Shown: positions 9,640 through 19,089, counted from the stretch's first letter. The stretch is 64,000 nucleotides of DNA from Ceriagrion tenellum (GCA_963169105.1 OY720636.1:148947941-149011940); one strand, 5' to 3'. Translations and numbers: made by a program. The notes: generated by a model not told the origin, from the sequence alone.

Positions 9640-10500
9640 TGTTCATACACTGTCATTTGTCTGTCCACATTGTCTTTAGCATCATTGTCTCTTTCCTCAC
9701 CCGGCGTTTCATCACCAGTGACATCGTCTTCATTCACACCCTCTATCTCAATTTCTGATGATTCACTCTCTGCTGGAGGAGGATCACCGTATAAACTACG
9801 AATCCATAATATGCCATCCTCATAGAGACTAAATGCGGTATTTATCCATGTGCGAGGCATACATAACAGAATTTGGATCGTTAGAGTGGAAGAGGCCAAG
9901 CGCGTGTCCTCTTTCATGAAGGAGATCATGGAAAAGATTTAAATGGGTCGTAGGCATGTTCCTATCTAAATCTAAATACCATGAATTCCACATTCCTTGG
10001 CGAGATATTGTAGGACATCATTTTCAAATGATAGACAAAGGATATCGTACCGTCTACTTGATTTAAAAACTCGTACCTCACGTGTTTCTGCATACCTAGT
10101 TGCACCTGATGATAACTGCTAGTCAGTCAAAACACGTGTAGTACGAGTTGAAAATAAAGTAGACACAGTACGATATCCTTTGTGTATCATTTTCTAAATA
10201 CCATGCCTCTGCCTGATCGACGTGAATTTCTATATGGTCCTTTCCCTCATTTGAATATTCGGCTTGGGCTAAATTGTTTCCAGGTCCATAGAGTCGAGAC
10301 AGACATGGAACCGATGGCTTTTTGTACACCTATGAATTCCGACCCTATCTGAAATAATAATATCTGGATCATTTTCGTACAGCTAAATGATCGTTTCTTT
10401 TCTCTGACATCCTTGCCTAATAATTTTAGCCTACCTATGGGTGTATGTAACCCGCATCTCGGTTTCAGTATTTTTAGCACTCGTTGCTCCCCCAACCTCC
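9640..10500 (-). pseudogene. Matrix metalloproteinase pseudogene: cysteine switch and catalytic domain
   Basis: The minus strand shows a metzincin in order. PRCG at 10451-10462 is the propeptide cysteine switch that plugs the zinc. YGPGNNLAQAE then corresponds to the FDGPGG..LAHA block. IEIHVDQAEAWYL comes next. HERGHALGLFH at 9886-9918 is the full HExGHxxGxxH zinc site, followed by NSVMYASHM (the Met-turn) and YEDGILWIRSLYGDPPP closing the domain. A Glu/Asp-rich hinge follows. MMPs cleave extracellular matrix. There is at least one frameshift before YEDGI, further frame changes between PRCG and YGPG, and a 209-base foldback plus target duplication at 9984-10205. No intron is seen, so a retrocopy or single-exon gene is possible. 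Confidence 0.8.
9984..10192 (+). mobile_element. Penelope-type foldback element (PLE-G) with 13-bp target duplication inside the MMP gene
   Basis: The 13-mer tctaaataccatg occurs at 9971-9983 and 10193-10205 and encodes part of AWYLD in the MMP reading. Between them are a one-sided left extension (9984-10024), an arm at about 10025-10088 and its inverted partner at about 10129-10192. The loop holds CTGATGA (10106), a perfect ACTG/CAGT stem and AAAAC (10129), a degenerate form of the CTGANGA / stem / GAAAC motif seen in the other PLE-type elements. It has no coding sequence. Removing the element plus one repeat restores the MMP order of residues. Confidence 0.8.
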
Positions 10501-10879
10501 CCTATTATGGCCTTATCCTCCAAATCATCATCAAAAGGTTTCATAACGTCTTAAAATACACAATTCTAAAAAAAATTAGTGATAAATTACCGAAGAAGAC
10601 GGCTACAGAGGGTTTTGGCCAGCTTTTTAAAAATAGATTTCAATCCACTGTGCGGCGGGGCGCGAGGGGGTGAGAGGATTGCAAGGGCACAGGGGTGTCC
10701 GTCTACCCTCTTCATTCTCCTCACCCCCCCTCCGATGTAAACTATCCCTGAGAGCAGTCTTTCTTCCATGGAGGAAGGATATCAGAGCAAAATGAATGCG
10801 TCCTCCATTCACAAATTTTGTGATATGTTTTCTATCGACCGAGATATAGATAATAATAATAATAATATAACACACACAC
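10501..10879. other. Unassigned sequence with microsatellite
   Basis: There is no gene. A (TAA)n run followed by a (CA)n run lies at about 10849-10882, just before the LINE end. Such runs are often associated with LINE or SINE termini, but no tail is recognised here. Confidence 0.4.
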
Positions 10880-11138
10880 ACACTGGGAGGTCAGAAAGAA
10901 CAATGTAGGATTGGGACATGGAAGTGGCTTCCTTGAGACACAGTGAGTTTGTAAAGAACACAACTGTAGGAAGAATAGAGGCGAAAGTCTTAGATGAAGG
11001 CCAAGGAATAAATACATAGACCTGATGAAGAGGAAAGTACAAAAGAACCACCGGGGAGTGACATTTGTAGAATTAGATGAAGAAGGACGGAGAGCTGCAG
11101 TCAGCCAGTTTTGGGATAGGATGATCAATCATTATTAA
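10880..11138 (+). mobile_element. RTE-like LINE, extreme C-terminus
   Basis: In broken frames the plus strand reads PRNKYIDLMKRK then GVTFVELDEEGRRAAVSQFW, ending at a TAA (11136-11138). The NKYID and D-x-x-G-R-R-A blocks are the closing segment of RTE-like RT proteins; the fragment at 7990-8159 has the equivalent region. It is 5'-truncated. Confidence 0.6.
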
Positions 11139-11397
11139 AAGACTAGCTGGCAGCTGCCTGCTAGTCTTGCTCCCCAGCTCACCCCTTGTCTATTCCCCTG
11201 CTCATGGAGTGAGCAGAGGTGTGTACCCGCCCCAGAGCTATAAGCTGTTCTCCTTTGTTGTTTTTAAAGCCATTTGAATCGGAGAGCACTGTGGTTTCTT
11301 TTGTTTCAACCTTTACACTCTTCCACACTCCGTTTTGGCATTTCTCCTTTGTCACTGTTTCCCAGCATCTGGTTGTTGCAACCACAACCCAAAAATG
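11139..11397. other. Probable 3' UTR and unassigned sequence
   Basis: The first part follows the RTE-like stop codon and may be its 3' UTR; an imperfect hairpin (gactagctggcag...ctgcctgctagtc) lies at about 11140-11166. The minus-strand open frame at 11179-11433 has no recognised domain. Confidence 0.35.
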
Positions 11398-11475
11398 ATC
11401 CATTTCATCTCCAAATAACTTACACCTTTGCACGGATGGTAACCTAACACCCGCTGCTACACGCCCAAGCAGCCG
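11398..11475 (+). repeat. CR1-like LINE 3' tail remnant
   Basis: It matches the family 1 CR1 tail found at 53128-53226 and 57237-57345: catctccaaataac, then acctaacaccc and cacgccc. It is one of three such tails within 1.1 kb and lacks any coding sequence upstream. Confidence 0.7.
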
Positions 11476-11530
11476 CTCTTTTGGATCTTATTTAAACTAA
11501 CAAAATACACTCATTTTGATTCATATCTCT

Positions 11531-11727
11531 ATTTCATCTCCAAATAACTTACACATTTGTACGGCTGGTGACCTAACACCCCCTGCCACACGCCCAATAA
11601 AAATCCAAAACTACTACCAAATCATGAAGACAGAGATTCCAAATTCAACGCACCAAACCTCACTCCTCTAGCTCAAAAATTAACAGAGAAAGAAACAAAA
11701 CGGATACAGAATGACTGACACGCTACA
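11531..11727 (+). repeat. LINE-tail-derived repeat, copy 1
   Basis: A stretch of about 200 bases starts with the CR1 tail (ctggtgacctaacacc) and continues into sequence not seen in other tails: aaaactactaccaaatcatg, then cctcactcctctagctcaa. It recurs at 12343-12548 in the same orientation with few differences. The CR1 end and its unique flank were therefore duplicated together. Confidence 0.8.
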
Positions 11728-12342
11728 AAATCAATAAATAACATCGTGGCATTCTCCTGTTTTACTCAGCTATAATTTTAGCTTTATTTTTTAATTCAGC
11801 AGATGAAAACCGTATTACATTATGTTTACCGAGTTTCAACATTCTTTTGCAGTAACATATGGAAACTAAACTGCAAGCCATTTGCATTTCAGAGGCTTTC
11901 CGCATTAATATAACATCGTGGCATTCTCCTGTTTTTCAGGGGTCCAACTTTAATTAGTCCACTTGAAATAAATTTTGCCAATTTTCGGCAAAAATATCCC
12001 TGAAAATATCGTAATCAGCAAAATTTCAGTATACGACCTAGATTTCCACAGTAATACCTATCTCTAGATATAAAACCCAGCCACCATTGTAAAGGTCTCA
12101 TTTCCCTTCTAAAGCTAATATAATTCTCCGGTTACCAAGGAAATATCCTATTGTTGACAGAAGTAAAATTCACGATTTTGACATTAAAAACGCGATTTCT
12201 AGGGAAATTTTATTCGTATAAGAAAATTGAATGATAACATAAGAAACTGCAATCTTTTGTTCATATAATGGATAAAACTATAGCCTTCTATCTTCAGTAG
12301 AACTAATTAAAATATGCAAAAAGAGAAACCTCTGCACTTGTT
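11728..12342. other. Spacer between duplicated LINE-tail repeats
   Basis: No gene is seen. A shorter direct repeat (taacatcgtggcattctcct) occurs at about 11740 and again at about 11911, so duplicated blocks of more than one size are present here. Confidence 0.5.
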
Positions 12343-12548
12343 TCATCTCCAAATATCTTACACCTTTTCACTGCTGGTGACCTAACACCCCCTGCCACAC
12401 GCCCAAGCTATAAAAATCGAAAACTACTACCAAATCATGAAGTCGGAGATTCCAAATTCAACGCACCAAACCTCACTCCTCTAGCTCAAAAATTGACAGA
12501 GAAAGAAACAAAACGGATACAGAATGTCTGACACGCTACAAAATTAAT
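12343..12548 (+). repeat. LINE-tail-derived repeat, copy 2
   Basis: This is a direct repeat of 11531-11727 including the non-LINE flank, so it is not simply a second LINE insertion. A few substitutions and one small length difference after cacgccc separate the copies. Confidence 0.8.
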
Positions 12549-12759
12549 ATATATAGACAGTGCATGAGATAGTCGTTGTGTCGTAATAATGCCTCGTCGC
12601 TGCCCAGGAAATTCTTTCTCGGCGGATTCTAATTTTTTTCGGGCTCAATAGATTACATTTTTGGAAAGTAATTCTCACTTATTATCGATTACTTTATTGC
12701 GGATGTTATAATAACCTTTATATATATTTTTAAAACATTGAATATATCTGTATTAGTTT

Positions 12760-13866
12760 GTGGCCAATGCTGTTTCCGTTCGCCCGTCGCGCGGAAACTG
12801 TGGACCGAGTAATTTAGTTCATCCATCTTTCGGAGAGATGTCCCTGCCATCGACGTGGACTCCGTTGGATTTCATTCCAGTTACGGGAGCGTACAAGCTC
12901 GCACGCCCCTGGTTGTGGGCCGCGGAAATACGTCTCCCCAATGTGGCAGCGGCTGCGGAGGGGAGGAAGCGCTCTCCCTCCCCTTACCCCCACCCCTGTG
13001 CCTCCTCGACTGCCACATACATACACACAGACGGACACTCTGCTTTGGATTCCCTGACCGCGTAGCTCGATCCTCCGCCTCGCGCGCGCCGCCGCATTCG
13101 TTTGTTTGTTTGCGCGCCCTTTCGAAGCGTTTCGAATTGAGCCCATCCATCGGCTGGTTCGCATTCCTTTCGGATCCACGCGTGCTGGCCGTCTTGTCGT
13201 TGTCTCTGGTATCGGATGGCCGAGAGTTCGCACCATCACGTCCCGAATGAATGCTGCTCTTCTTTTCGCTTCGGAGGTGCTATCGACTGCTGGTTTGCGG
13301 CGATGATGCTGCGTTCAGGCGTCATTCGACCTCGGGAGTCATTTGCCCCTTCCTAAAAGGACTGGTGTCTCGCTTTCGGAGTCTACGAGTGAATTTGAGC
13401 CGTCTCATCGGGAGACGGAGGTAGCATTCGGCAGTGGATGAGTCGGCGTCTCCGTTGCCATTCGAGCGTCGGTGTCTCCGTCGTATTCCACTGTGCCCTC
13501 GCTCGCAGCCCTAGAGGGCGGGAGCTAAGTCGTCTGGGCCTTCGCCGCTCTTAAACTCCGCCGCGCGCCGTCTCCTCTCGCCGTTGTTTATTTCGCTTGG
13601 TCCGAGACCTTTTGGTGGTGTCCGTGTGCGATTTCCCTCCCTCCCTACCCCCGCGTGTGTCTCTCTCTCTCAGTACACAAGTGTGCGAGTGTGCGTGTTT
13701 GTGAGTGAGTGAGGATTTCCTCGTCTCGCCGAGTTTGGAGTGCACCGTTCGCTTCTTCATCACCTGATCTCTTTATTGTTACTGCTGGACGCCGTCTGTT
13801 TAATCGGCCGCTGCCTGGCGCGACATCCGCCCACTGTGGACTCACCACCACATCCCAGGAGGGACG
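12760..13866 (+). promoter_or_regulatory. CpG-dense, promoter-like region
   Basis: CpG dinucleotides are much denser here than in the surrounding AT-rich DNA, most clearly at 13060-13560. Near 13655-13680 a CT run leads to tctctcagtaca, which contains a TCAGT initiator-like element with TSS candidate A13672. It is followed by the GT-rich leader often seen in arthropod 5' UTRs. No ATG occurs between 13672 and 13887, so any exon there would be non-coding. Long open frames on both strands look like GC-driven shadows. Strand and activity are inferred. Confidence 0.4.
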
Positions 13867-13951
13867 AGGAGGACTCTTCTGAAAAAGGTAAAAACTCCAT
13901 CTCCTTAAACTGTTCTTGGGTGAACACCAAGGAGGTAGAAATATATAATAA
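13867..13951 (+). repeat. Direct repeat DR1 spanning a possible splice donor
   Basis: It is nearly identical to 15255-15343 apart from one substitution and a 6-base indel in the first 70 bases. It contains gaaaaag|gtaaaa, a fair splice-donor match, at about 13887. Each copy is followed directly by an inverted PLE-type element. It could be duplicated exon-intron sequence, part of the elements or a very long target duplication. Confidence 0.7.
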
Positions 13952-14410
13952 ATTTTCAGGCTTAACTTGGTGGAACAACATAGTTATGATATTAAATGAA
14001 TTCACTTTGTAAAAGTCCACAAGGTATTTATTACACCGACATAGGTTTCGACTTATTTTAAGTCCTTGATGTTTTGACGTTTAGCAGTAAATTGTAATAG
14101 AATATGCAAGGTTACCAGCCTTCGCAGTACCCGAACGACGTGCAACTTTCCCTGCTAACGGTTACGGCGCTCTACCGGTCAGTTTTGGCACATTTTCGCC
14201 AGTATGCCGCAAGAGAAACCAAAGCATAGTAATATCCTAGGCCCGCTTTCCCTATTCTGCTCAAGCTAGGATCCCTTCTGAAAGGACTACCTTGAGAGCC
14301 AGCATACTGTTGCCCGCGACCCACCACTAGGAGGTATATGCGGTGTACTGACAATGATAATAACCTTGATAATGACTTAAAATAAGTCGGAACCTAGGTC
14401 GGTGTAATAC
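13952..14410 (+). mobile_element. Penelope-type inverted element (PLE-B), decayed
   Basis: The arm at about 14024-14067 (ttacaccgac, cgacttattttaagtc) has its inverted partner at about 14372-14410. The left extension contains ttttcaggcttaactt, shared with PLE-F (tttcaggcttcactt). The right arm has ttgataatgactt with a gactta/taagtc stem and ggaac, a degenerate form of the common core. It has no recognisable coding sequence between the arms. Confidence 0.6.
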
Positions 14411-15145
14411 ATCTACGTCATACCCTGCAAGCTACCCAAATGGTGTGTGGCAAGGGGTGCTTCCACATCAGACATGCATGAATGAAAAGGTAGAACACCG
14501 AAATTACATCGAAACCCACGTACCACACATGCAAAGCGCCAATTAAAAATCTACTAACCAAGAATAATTCTATCGTCAAACGTTCCAACATGCAAGGGAT
14601 ACAAAGACTACTACTAGAGATTCAAAATATCATGCATAAATAAGAACATCAATATTTACATAATGTAATAAATAAGAACGTAGAGAATATAAAGAGAAAG
14701 ATCTACTGTCTGCCTATTGTCACTATTTGAACTATTCATGACGACGATCACAGCTGTTATGGTCCCGAATGGTACGCGGGAAAAAATTACATTTTATACC
14801 TATCGGCTCTACAATCTAGCTCTCTAATTTTCTTGGTGCGATCTAATCTGCCGTAGTACGAGGGGGTTAATATAATAGTATGTTTTTCACGTCGTCAGAG
14901 AAATGATTTTCCTGGAATTTAGTTAGGAGGTTAAGCCTATAATTTAATCTACGCTGTGATAGCGATTCCCATCCCAATTCTTCTAACAGTCCAGACACAC
15001 TAGTCAACTTATCGTAGCATCGTTTCACAAAGCTAGCTCCTCTTCGCTGCACGCGATCTAACTCTGATATCAACCCCGCTTCGTATGGATCCCATACACT
15101 AACAGCATATTCCAGAGGAGGCCTAACGATTGAAAAATAACAACG
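14411..15145 (-). mobile_element. CR1-like LINE 3' fragment (third family)
   Basis: The minus strand encodes PPLEYAVSVWDPYEAGL, ISELDRVQRRGASFVKRCYD and LLEELGWESLSQRRLNYRL, the RT thumb and C-terminal region of CR1/L2-like LINEs. The tail at the low-coordinate end contains tgtgtggcaaggggtgcttcc and a run like TGTAGAT on the minus strand. It is 5'-truncated near 15145. Confidence 0.8.
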
Positions 15146-15254
15146 TTATTTCACTTTCTCACCTCATTTTAATTATAAAATTAATAAATTCCATTATAAT
15201 TAATAAATTCCTTGTGGAATATTACAAATTGAGGTAATATATTATATTCATTCA

Positions 15255-15343
15255 AGGAGGACTCTTCTGAAAAAGGTAAAAACTCCACCTCCATCTCCTT
15301 AAACTGCTCTTGGGTGAACACCAAGGAGGTTGAAATACGTATA
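15255..15343 (+). repeat. Direct repeat DR2
   Basis: This is the second copy of the 13867-13951 repeat, with an extra acctcc. The 5' flank differs from that of DR1, so the match starts sharply at aggaggactc. It is followed immediately by PLE-C. Confidence 0.7.
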
Positions 15344-15824
15344 ATTCATGGTTTGGAATGAAACGACATTTTATACTTTTCCACACGGTTTATTATCCTC
15401 AACCGGAATCTTCAACTTTTAATCTGAATTTGTTCCATTTTGGGAAAAAAGGTGCCAAATTAGATTTTTTGGAAAACTTTGAAATAAGGGCATATCACAG
15501 GTTGTTCAAGGAGAAGATGGTAAACGAAGTTGTTCCTATGAAATCACCTCTTTTGTCTGTATGAGTTCCCCCTCCTCCTACCGAATTATGTTTTCAAAAC
15601 ACTGACCTTGCTTCCTCCCAGGAAGCTTGCACATATTCACCTTGCTTCCCCCTCCCCCCAAACCTCTTTACCTAATCCCCCTTCCTCTGGCTCAGGGTAT
15701 AAATGTGTGAGAATGATGACCTCGGCGTTTAGTAACCTCTTGAAAATGACGCTATTGGGTTGAAACCGGTTGAGGATAATAAACCGTGCGGAAAAGTGCA
15801 AAGTTATTTCATTCCAAACCATGG
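15344..15824 (+). mobile_element. Penelope-type inverted element (PLE-C) with ORF C-terminal remnant
   Basis: The arm at 15347-15408 (catggtttggaatg, cggtttattatcc) has its inverted partner at about 15763-15823. Between them the plus strand reads FGKKGAKLDFLENFEI and then VPMKSPLL, ending in a stop near 15562. This resembles the conserved end of PLE proteins (K-L-x-x-LE-x-x-EI ... SPLL) downstream of the GIY-YIG domain. The right side has ttgaaaatgacgc and ttgaaacc, a variant of the common core. A weak ataaattcca duplication (15184-15193 and 15825-15834) is AT-rich and not conclusive. Confidence 0.65.
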
Positions 15825-15949
15825 ATAAATTCCACTAAGTACGAAGTTGACGATTAATTTTAATATAATGAAATATATTCCCTGGAGGCGCTGTTTACGA
15901 TATTTTTATTATTGTCATAATTCCGTCCCCTTTCCGCGGACTACAACCT

Positions 15950-16337
15950 TGACGCAGTGGAAGTGATTGCGCGTTCCAATGACCCCTAGAGCTGGACTGG
16001 CGGGAGCAATTAATATTGCTCCTGGTAGGGCCACCCATACCAGATAGGTCGAATGGTAGGAGCCAGACGAAAGGTAGTCCCGTGATGGTGTTCCGTGAAA
16101 ATCACTGTTGGGAAGTGGGGTAGGGAGTCCCTCCCAACTATTTTACTACCCAGAAATATGAATGTCAACGAAAGACAAATGAATCCTGGCAGCTACGGGA
16201 CGCGCGCCGCCCGATACCCACCCACGGGGCGGGTATCGGGCCCCGCTTCATAAAAGGCAAGGCCCCCGAGGTCGTCAGCTCACGATGTCCTTGCCCAACA
16301 GAACAACGAAATAAGGATACAAAGACCACGAATGGCA
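15950..16337 (+). mobile_element. Probable RTE-like LINE 5' UTR
   Basis: The sequence runs without interruption into the endonuclease frame that follows. It contains blocks such as gtagggccacccataccaga and taggagccagacgaaaggta that look like a LINE leader. No promoter element can be assigned. The assignment depends on the neighbour. Confidence 0.45.
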
Positions 16338-16695
16338 AGAAGAAAAGGAAGTATAGATAAAAAAGGGACTTGGAACGTTAGAAAAATGAAGATTATTGGG
16401 AAGCTGGAAAATATTAAATGGGAAAGGGATAGAGGGAAAATAGATGCTTTGGTGCTGTGCGAGGTGAGATAGAAGCCAGCGGGGACTACTGAAGTGATGG
16501 TCACAGAATCTATAGTGGATGGGGTAGAGAGTCAACGTGGGGTAGCTATAGTCTTGAACGCAAAATTGGGGATGACGGTAGTAAATATTGAATAGGTGAG
16601 CGACAGGATATTAGTGGTAGAAATAAAAACCCGCCCTACAAATTTCGTATTGGTCCAGGAGTACATGCCCATAACCAATCATAGGGATGAAGTAT
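16338..16695 (+). pseudogene. RTE-like LINE apurinic endonuclease, N-terminal part
   Basis: The plus-strand translation gives KGTWNVRKMKIIGKLENIK, ALVLCEVR, SQRGVAIVLNAK, VSDRILVVEI and EYMPITNHRDEV, with two in-frame stops. These match the first half of the APE-type endonuclease of RTE-like LINEs: TWNVR, an E-x-R block where W is lost, GVA-I-L, SDRI and the Y-x-P-T block. The second half (DLNA) is missing downstream on this strand but is present on the minus strand at about 20848. Confidence 0.75.
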
Positions 16696-16748
16696 CCGTA
16701 TCTCTTCAATGCATCAGGTCATCTGCAAAGGCATCATCACTCTCATCA
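16696..16748 (-). pseudogene. RTE-like LINE RT, FADD block (separated by PLE-D)
   Basis: The minus strand reads D-D-A-F-A-D-D-L-M here, the catalytic FADD box of LINE RT. Its upstream neighbour on the same strand resumes at 19161, beyond the PLE insertion, with SPILF. The two pieces join across the target duplication at 16749-16761 / 19148-19160. Confidence 0.7.
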
Positions 16749-16877
16749 CTTCTTCCCCTATGTTGTCTCGTAGTTTCCCGCGACGTTTTGAATGCGATGA
16801 TTTCTCCATCTTTCGGGTATTCGCCGCGTTGCTTGTCATGATTGACGACAGTTTCGCCCGGATTCCACCAGGCGTCT

Positions 16878-17996
16878 TCAGGTCGAAGTGCCGCTGTCAG
16901 CGTTTTGGCCGTGCTTATATAGCTCCTCGAGCTCCCGCGCTGTGCTGTGATTGGTCGGTTTTGGGAAAAGTCTCTTCCATGTGTTTGTCAGGTGGTATCC
17001 ATCGTCCCTATTGAAATTTCCAGGCGTTTTTGCAATTTCAATTGATTCTCTTATCAGCCTGGGATAATATCTTTTTTTCTTTTGCAATTATCCTGGCTTT
17101 GTCGAAAAGAATATCGTGTCCGGGTTCACTCCAAGCATGCTCGGCGACTGCTGACTGGCTAAATTTCTTATTGAGGGTCGCCCTCTTGTGCTCCTGCAGG
17201 CGGATCTTCATGGACCTGCATGTCTCGCCGATATATGATTTCCCGCATGAGCAAGGGATGCGGTATATCCCTTCATGGAGATTCGGCGGTATCTTGTCCT
17301 TTGGCCTTGGAATGATTTGGCTTATTTTGGATACGCAGTTGAATCTCGTGACAATATCCTTCTTCTTCAGGACTCTGGAGATCTTCTCGCTTGTGCCGGC
17401 GATGTATGGTATGATGGCATGAGATGCGGACTTCTCGGGTTGTCGTTCCTCCTGGTCTAGCGTCTGGTGGCGTTTTTCTATAATGGCGGCCCTTTTGAGG
17501 ACCATTTCTTTCTTGTACCCATTCATCTTCAGGGATGTCACGAGGTGTTCCTTTTCCTTTGTCAAAGATTCTGCATCCGATAGTTTGTAAGCGCGATGCA
17601 GGAGAGTCGCCATCAGTGAAGCCTTCTGAGATGGATGATGGTGTGACTCGGCGTTTAGGTAGCGGTCAGTATGCGTGGCCTTCCTGTGTACTGCATGGCC
17701 GAGACTCCCATCGATCCTCTTCTTCACCATCACGTCCAAAAACGGGATTTGGTTGTTTCTCTCCGTCTCCATCGTGAATTGTATCGCTGGATGCTGTGAG
17801 TTGAGGTGCTCCAAGAAGATCTGCAATTCCTCAGGTCCATGGGGCCAAATTACAAAGGTGTCGTCCACGTATCTTAACCACAAACTGGGCTTCTTCCCGT
17901 GGGATCCAATCGCCATTTGTTCGAACCTTTCCATGTATATTTCTGCTATCACTGGGGAGAGGGGCGAGCCCATAGCCGCTCCTTCGCGTTGCTCGA
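16878..17996 (-). pseudogene. Penelope-like RT and GIY-YIG endonuclease, left copy
   Basis: The minus strand encodes GAAMGSPLSPVIAEIYMERF (the RT B block) across the centre, then LWLRYVDDTFVIWPHG (the catalytic YVDD) and NNQIPFLDVMV. It ends with a GIY-YIG endonuclease (GIYRIPCSCGKSYIGETCR, then RLQEHKR). PLEs use this endonuclease for target cutting. A one-base insertion in an A run near 17078 shifts the last about 65 codons into another frame (from KEKKIL; the other copy has KEKRYY). The N-terminal RT blocks are absent. It shares nearly all its sequence with the right copy. Confidence 0.92.
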
Positions 17997-17997
17997 A

Positions 17998-19062
17998 GAA
18001 ATATACATGGAAAGGTTCGAACAAATGGCGATTGGATCCCACGGGAAGAAGCCCAGTTTGTGGTTAAGATACGTGGACGACACCTTTGTAATTTGGCCCC
18101 ATGGACCTGAGGAATTGCAGATCTTCTTGGAGCACCTCAACTCACAGCATCCAGCGATACAATTCACGATGGAGACGGAGAGAAACAACCAAATCCCGTT
18201 TTTGGACGTGATGGTGAAGAAGAGGATCGATGGGAGTCTCGGCCATGCAGTACACAGGAAGGCCACGCATACTGACCGCTACCTAAACGCCGAGTCACAC
18301 CATCATCCATCTCAGAAGGCTTCACTGATGGCGACTCTCCTGCATCGCGCTTACAAACTATCGGATGCAGAATCTTTGACAAAGGAAAAGGAACACCTCG
18401 TGACATCCCTGAAGATGAATGGGTACAAGAAAGAAATGGTCCTCAAAAGGGCCGCCATTATAGAAAAACGCCACCAGACGCTAGACCAGGAGGAACGACA
18501 ACCCGAGAAGTCCGCATCTCATGCCATCATACCATACATCGCCGGCACAAGCGAGAAGATCTCCAGAGTCCTGAAGAAGAAGGATATTGTCACGAGATTC
18601 AACTGCGTATCCAAAATAAGCCAAATCATTCCAAGGCCAAAGGACAAGATACCGCCGAATCTCCATGAAGGGATATACCGCATCCCTTGCTCATGCGGGA
18701 AATCATATATCGGCGAGACATGCAGGTCCATGAAGATCCGCCTGCAGGAGCACAAGAGGGCGACCCTCAATAAGAAATTTAGCCAGTCAGCAGTCGCCGA
18801 GCATGCTTGGAGTGAACCCGGACACGATATTCTTTTCGACAAAGCCAGGATAATTGCAAAAGAAAAAAGATATTATCCCAGGCTGATAAGAGAATCAATT
18901 GAAATTGCAAAAACGCCTGGAAATTTCAATAGGGACGATGGATACCACCTGACAAACACATGGAAGAGACTTTTCCCAAAACCGACCAATCACAGCACAG
19001 CGCGGGAGCTCGAGGAGCTATATAAGCACGGCCAAAACGCTGACAGCGGCACTTCGACCTGA
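17998..19062 (+). CDS. Penelope-like RT and GIY-YIG endonuclease, right copy (partial)
   Basis: An uninterrupted frame of about 350 codons runs from EEIYMERFEQ, through YVDD (LRYVDDTFVIW) and IPFLDVMV, to the GIY-YIG domain (GIYRIPCSCGKSYIGET, RLQEHKR, AEHAW, LFDKARII). It ends TARELEELYKHG...GTST with stop TGA at 19060-19062. The region before the RT B block is missing, so it cannot encode a full enzyme. The open frame extends to a chance ATG at 17899 through antisense sequence of the other copy. The stop overlaps the CTGAAGA box of the terminal motif. The intact frame suggests a young insertion. Confidence 0.88.
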   Translation, partial: EIYMERFEQMAIGSHGKKPSLWLRYVDDTFVIWPHGPEELQIFLEHLNSQHPAIQFTMETERNNQIPFLDVMVKKRIDGSLGHAVHRKATHTDRYLNAESHHHPSQKASLMATLLHRAYKLSDAESLTKEKEHLVTSLKMNGYKKEMVLKRAAIIEKRHQTLDQEERQPEKSASHAIIPYIAGTSEKISRVLKKKDIVTRFNCVSKISQIIPRPKDKIPPNLHEGIYRIPCSCGKSYIGETCRSMKIRLQEHKRATLNKKFSQSAVAEHAWSEPGHDILFDKARIIAKEKRYYPRLIRESIEIAKTPGNFNRDDGYHLTNTWKRLFPKPTNHSTARELEELYKHGQNADSGTST

Positions 19063-19089
19063 AGACGCCTGGTGGAATCCGGGCGAAAC
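19059..19089 (+). ncRNA. Hammerhead-like motif at PLE terminus
   Basis: CTGAAGA, a perfect 6-bp stem (GCCTGG with CCGGGC, loop TGGAAT) and GAAAC follow in order. These are the conserved boxes of a hammerhead ribozyme, a motif reported in Penelope-like elements. One extra nucleotide (C) separates CTGAAGA from the stem, so catalysis is uncertain. The mirror copy lies in the left arm, and related motifs occur in the other PLE-type elements of the window. Confidence 0.45.

Noticed and set aside
12814..13250. Overlapping open frames of up to 141 codons on both strands
   Set aside because: They overlap one another in several frames on CpG-rich DNA; no domain or splice context supports any of them.
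13740..14012. Open frame resembling a signal peptide (hydrophobic LISLLLLL stretch)
   Set aside because: The first codon is GTG, there is an in-frame stop at 13710-13712 and no ATG up to the possible donor at 13887. It also runs into the direct repeat and PLE-B.
17535..18067. Open frames antisense to the PLE copies
   Set aside because: They are mirror shadows of the RT/GIY-YIG coding strand and occur in both arms because the arms are inverted copies.
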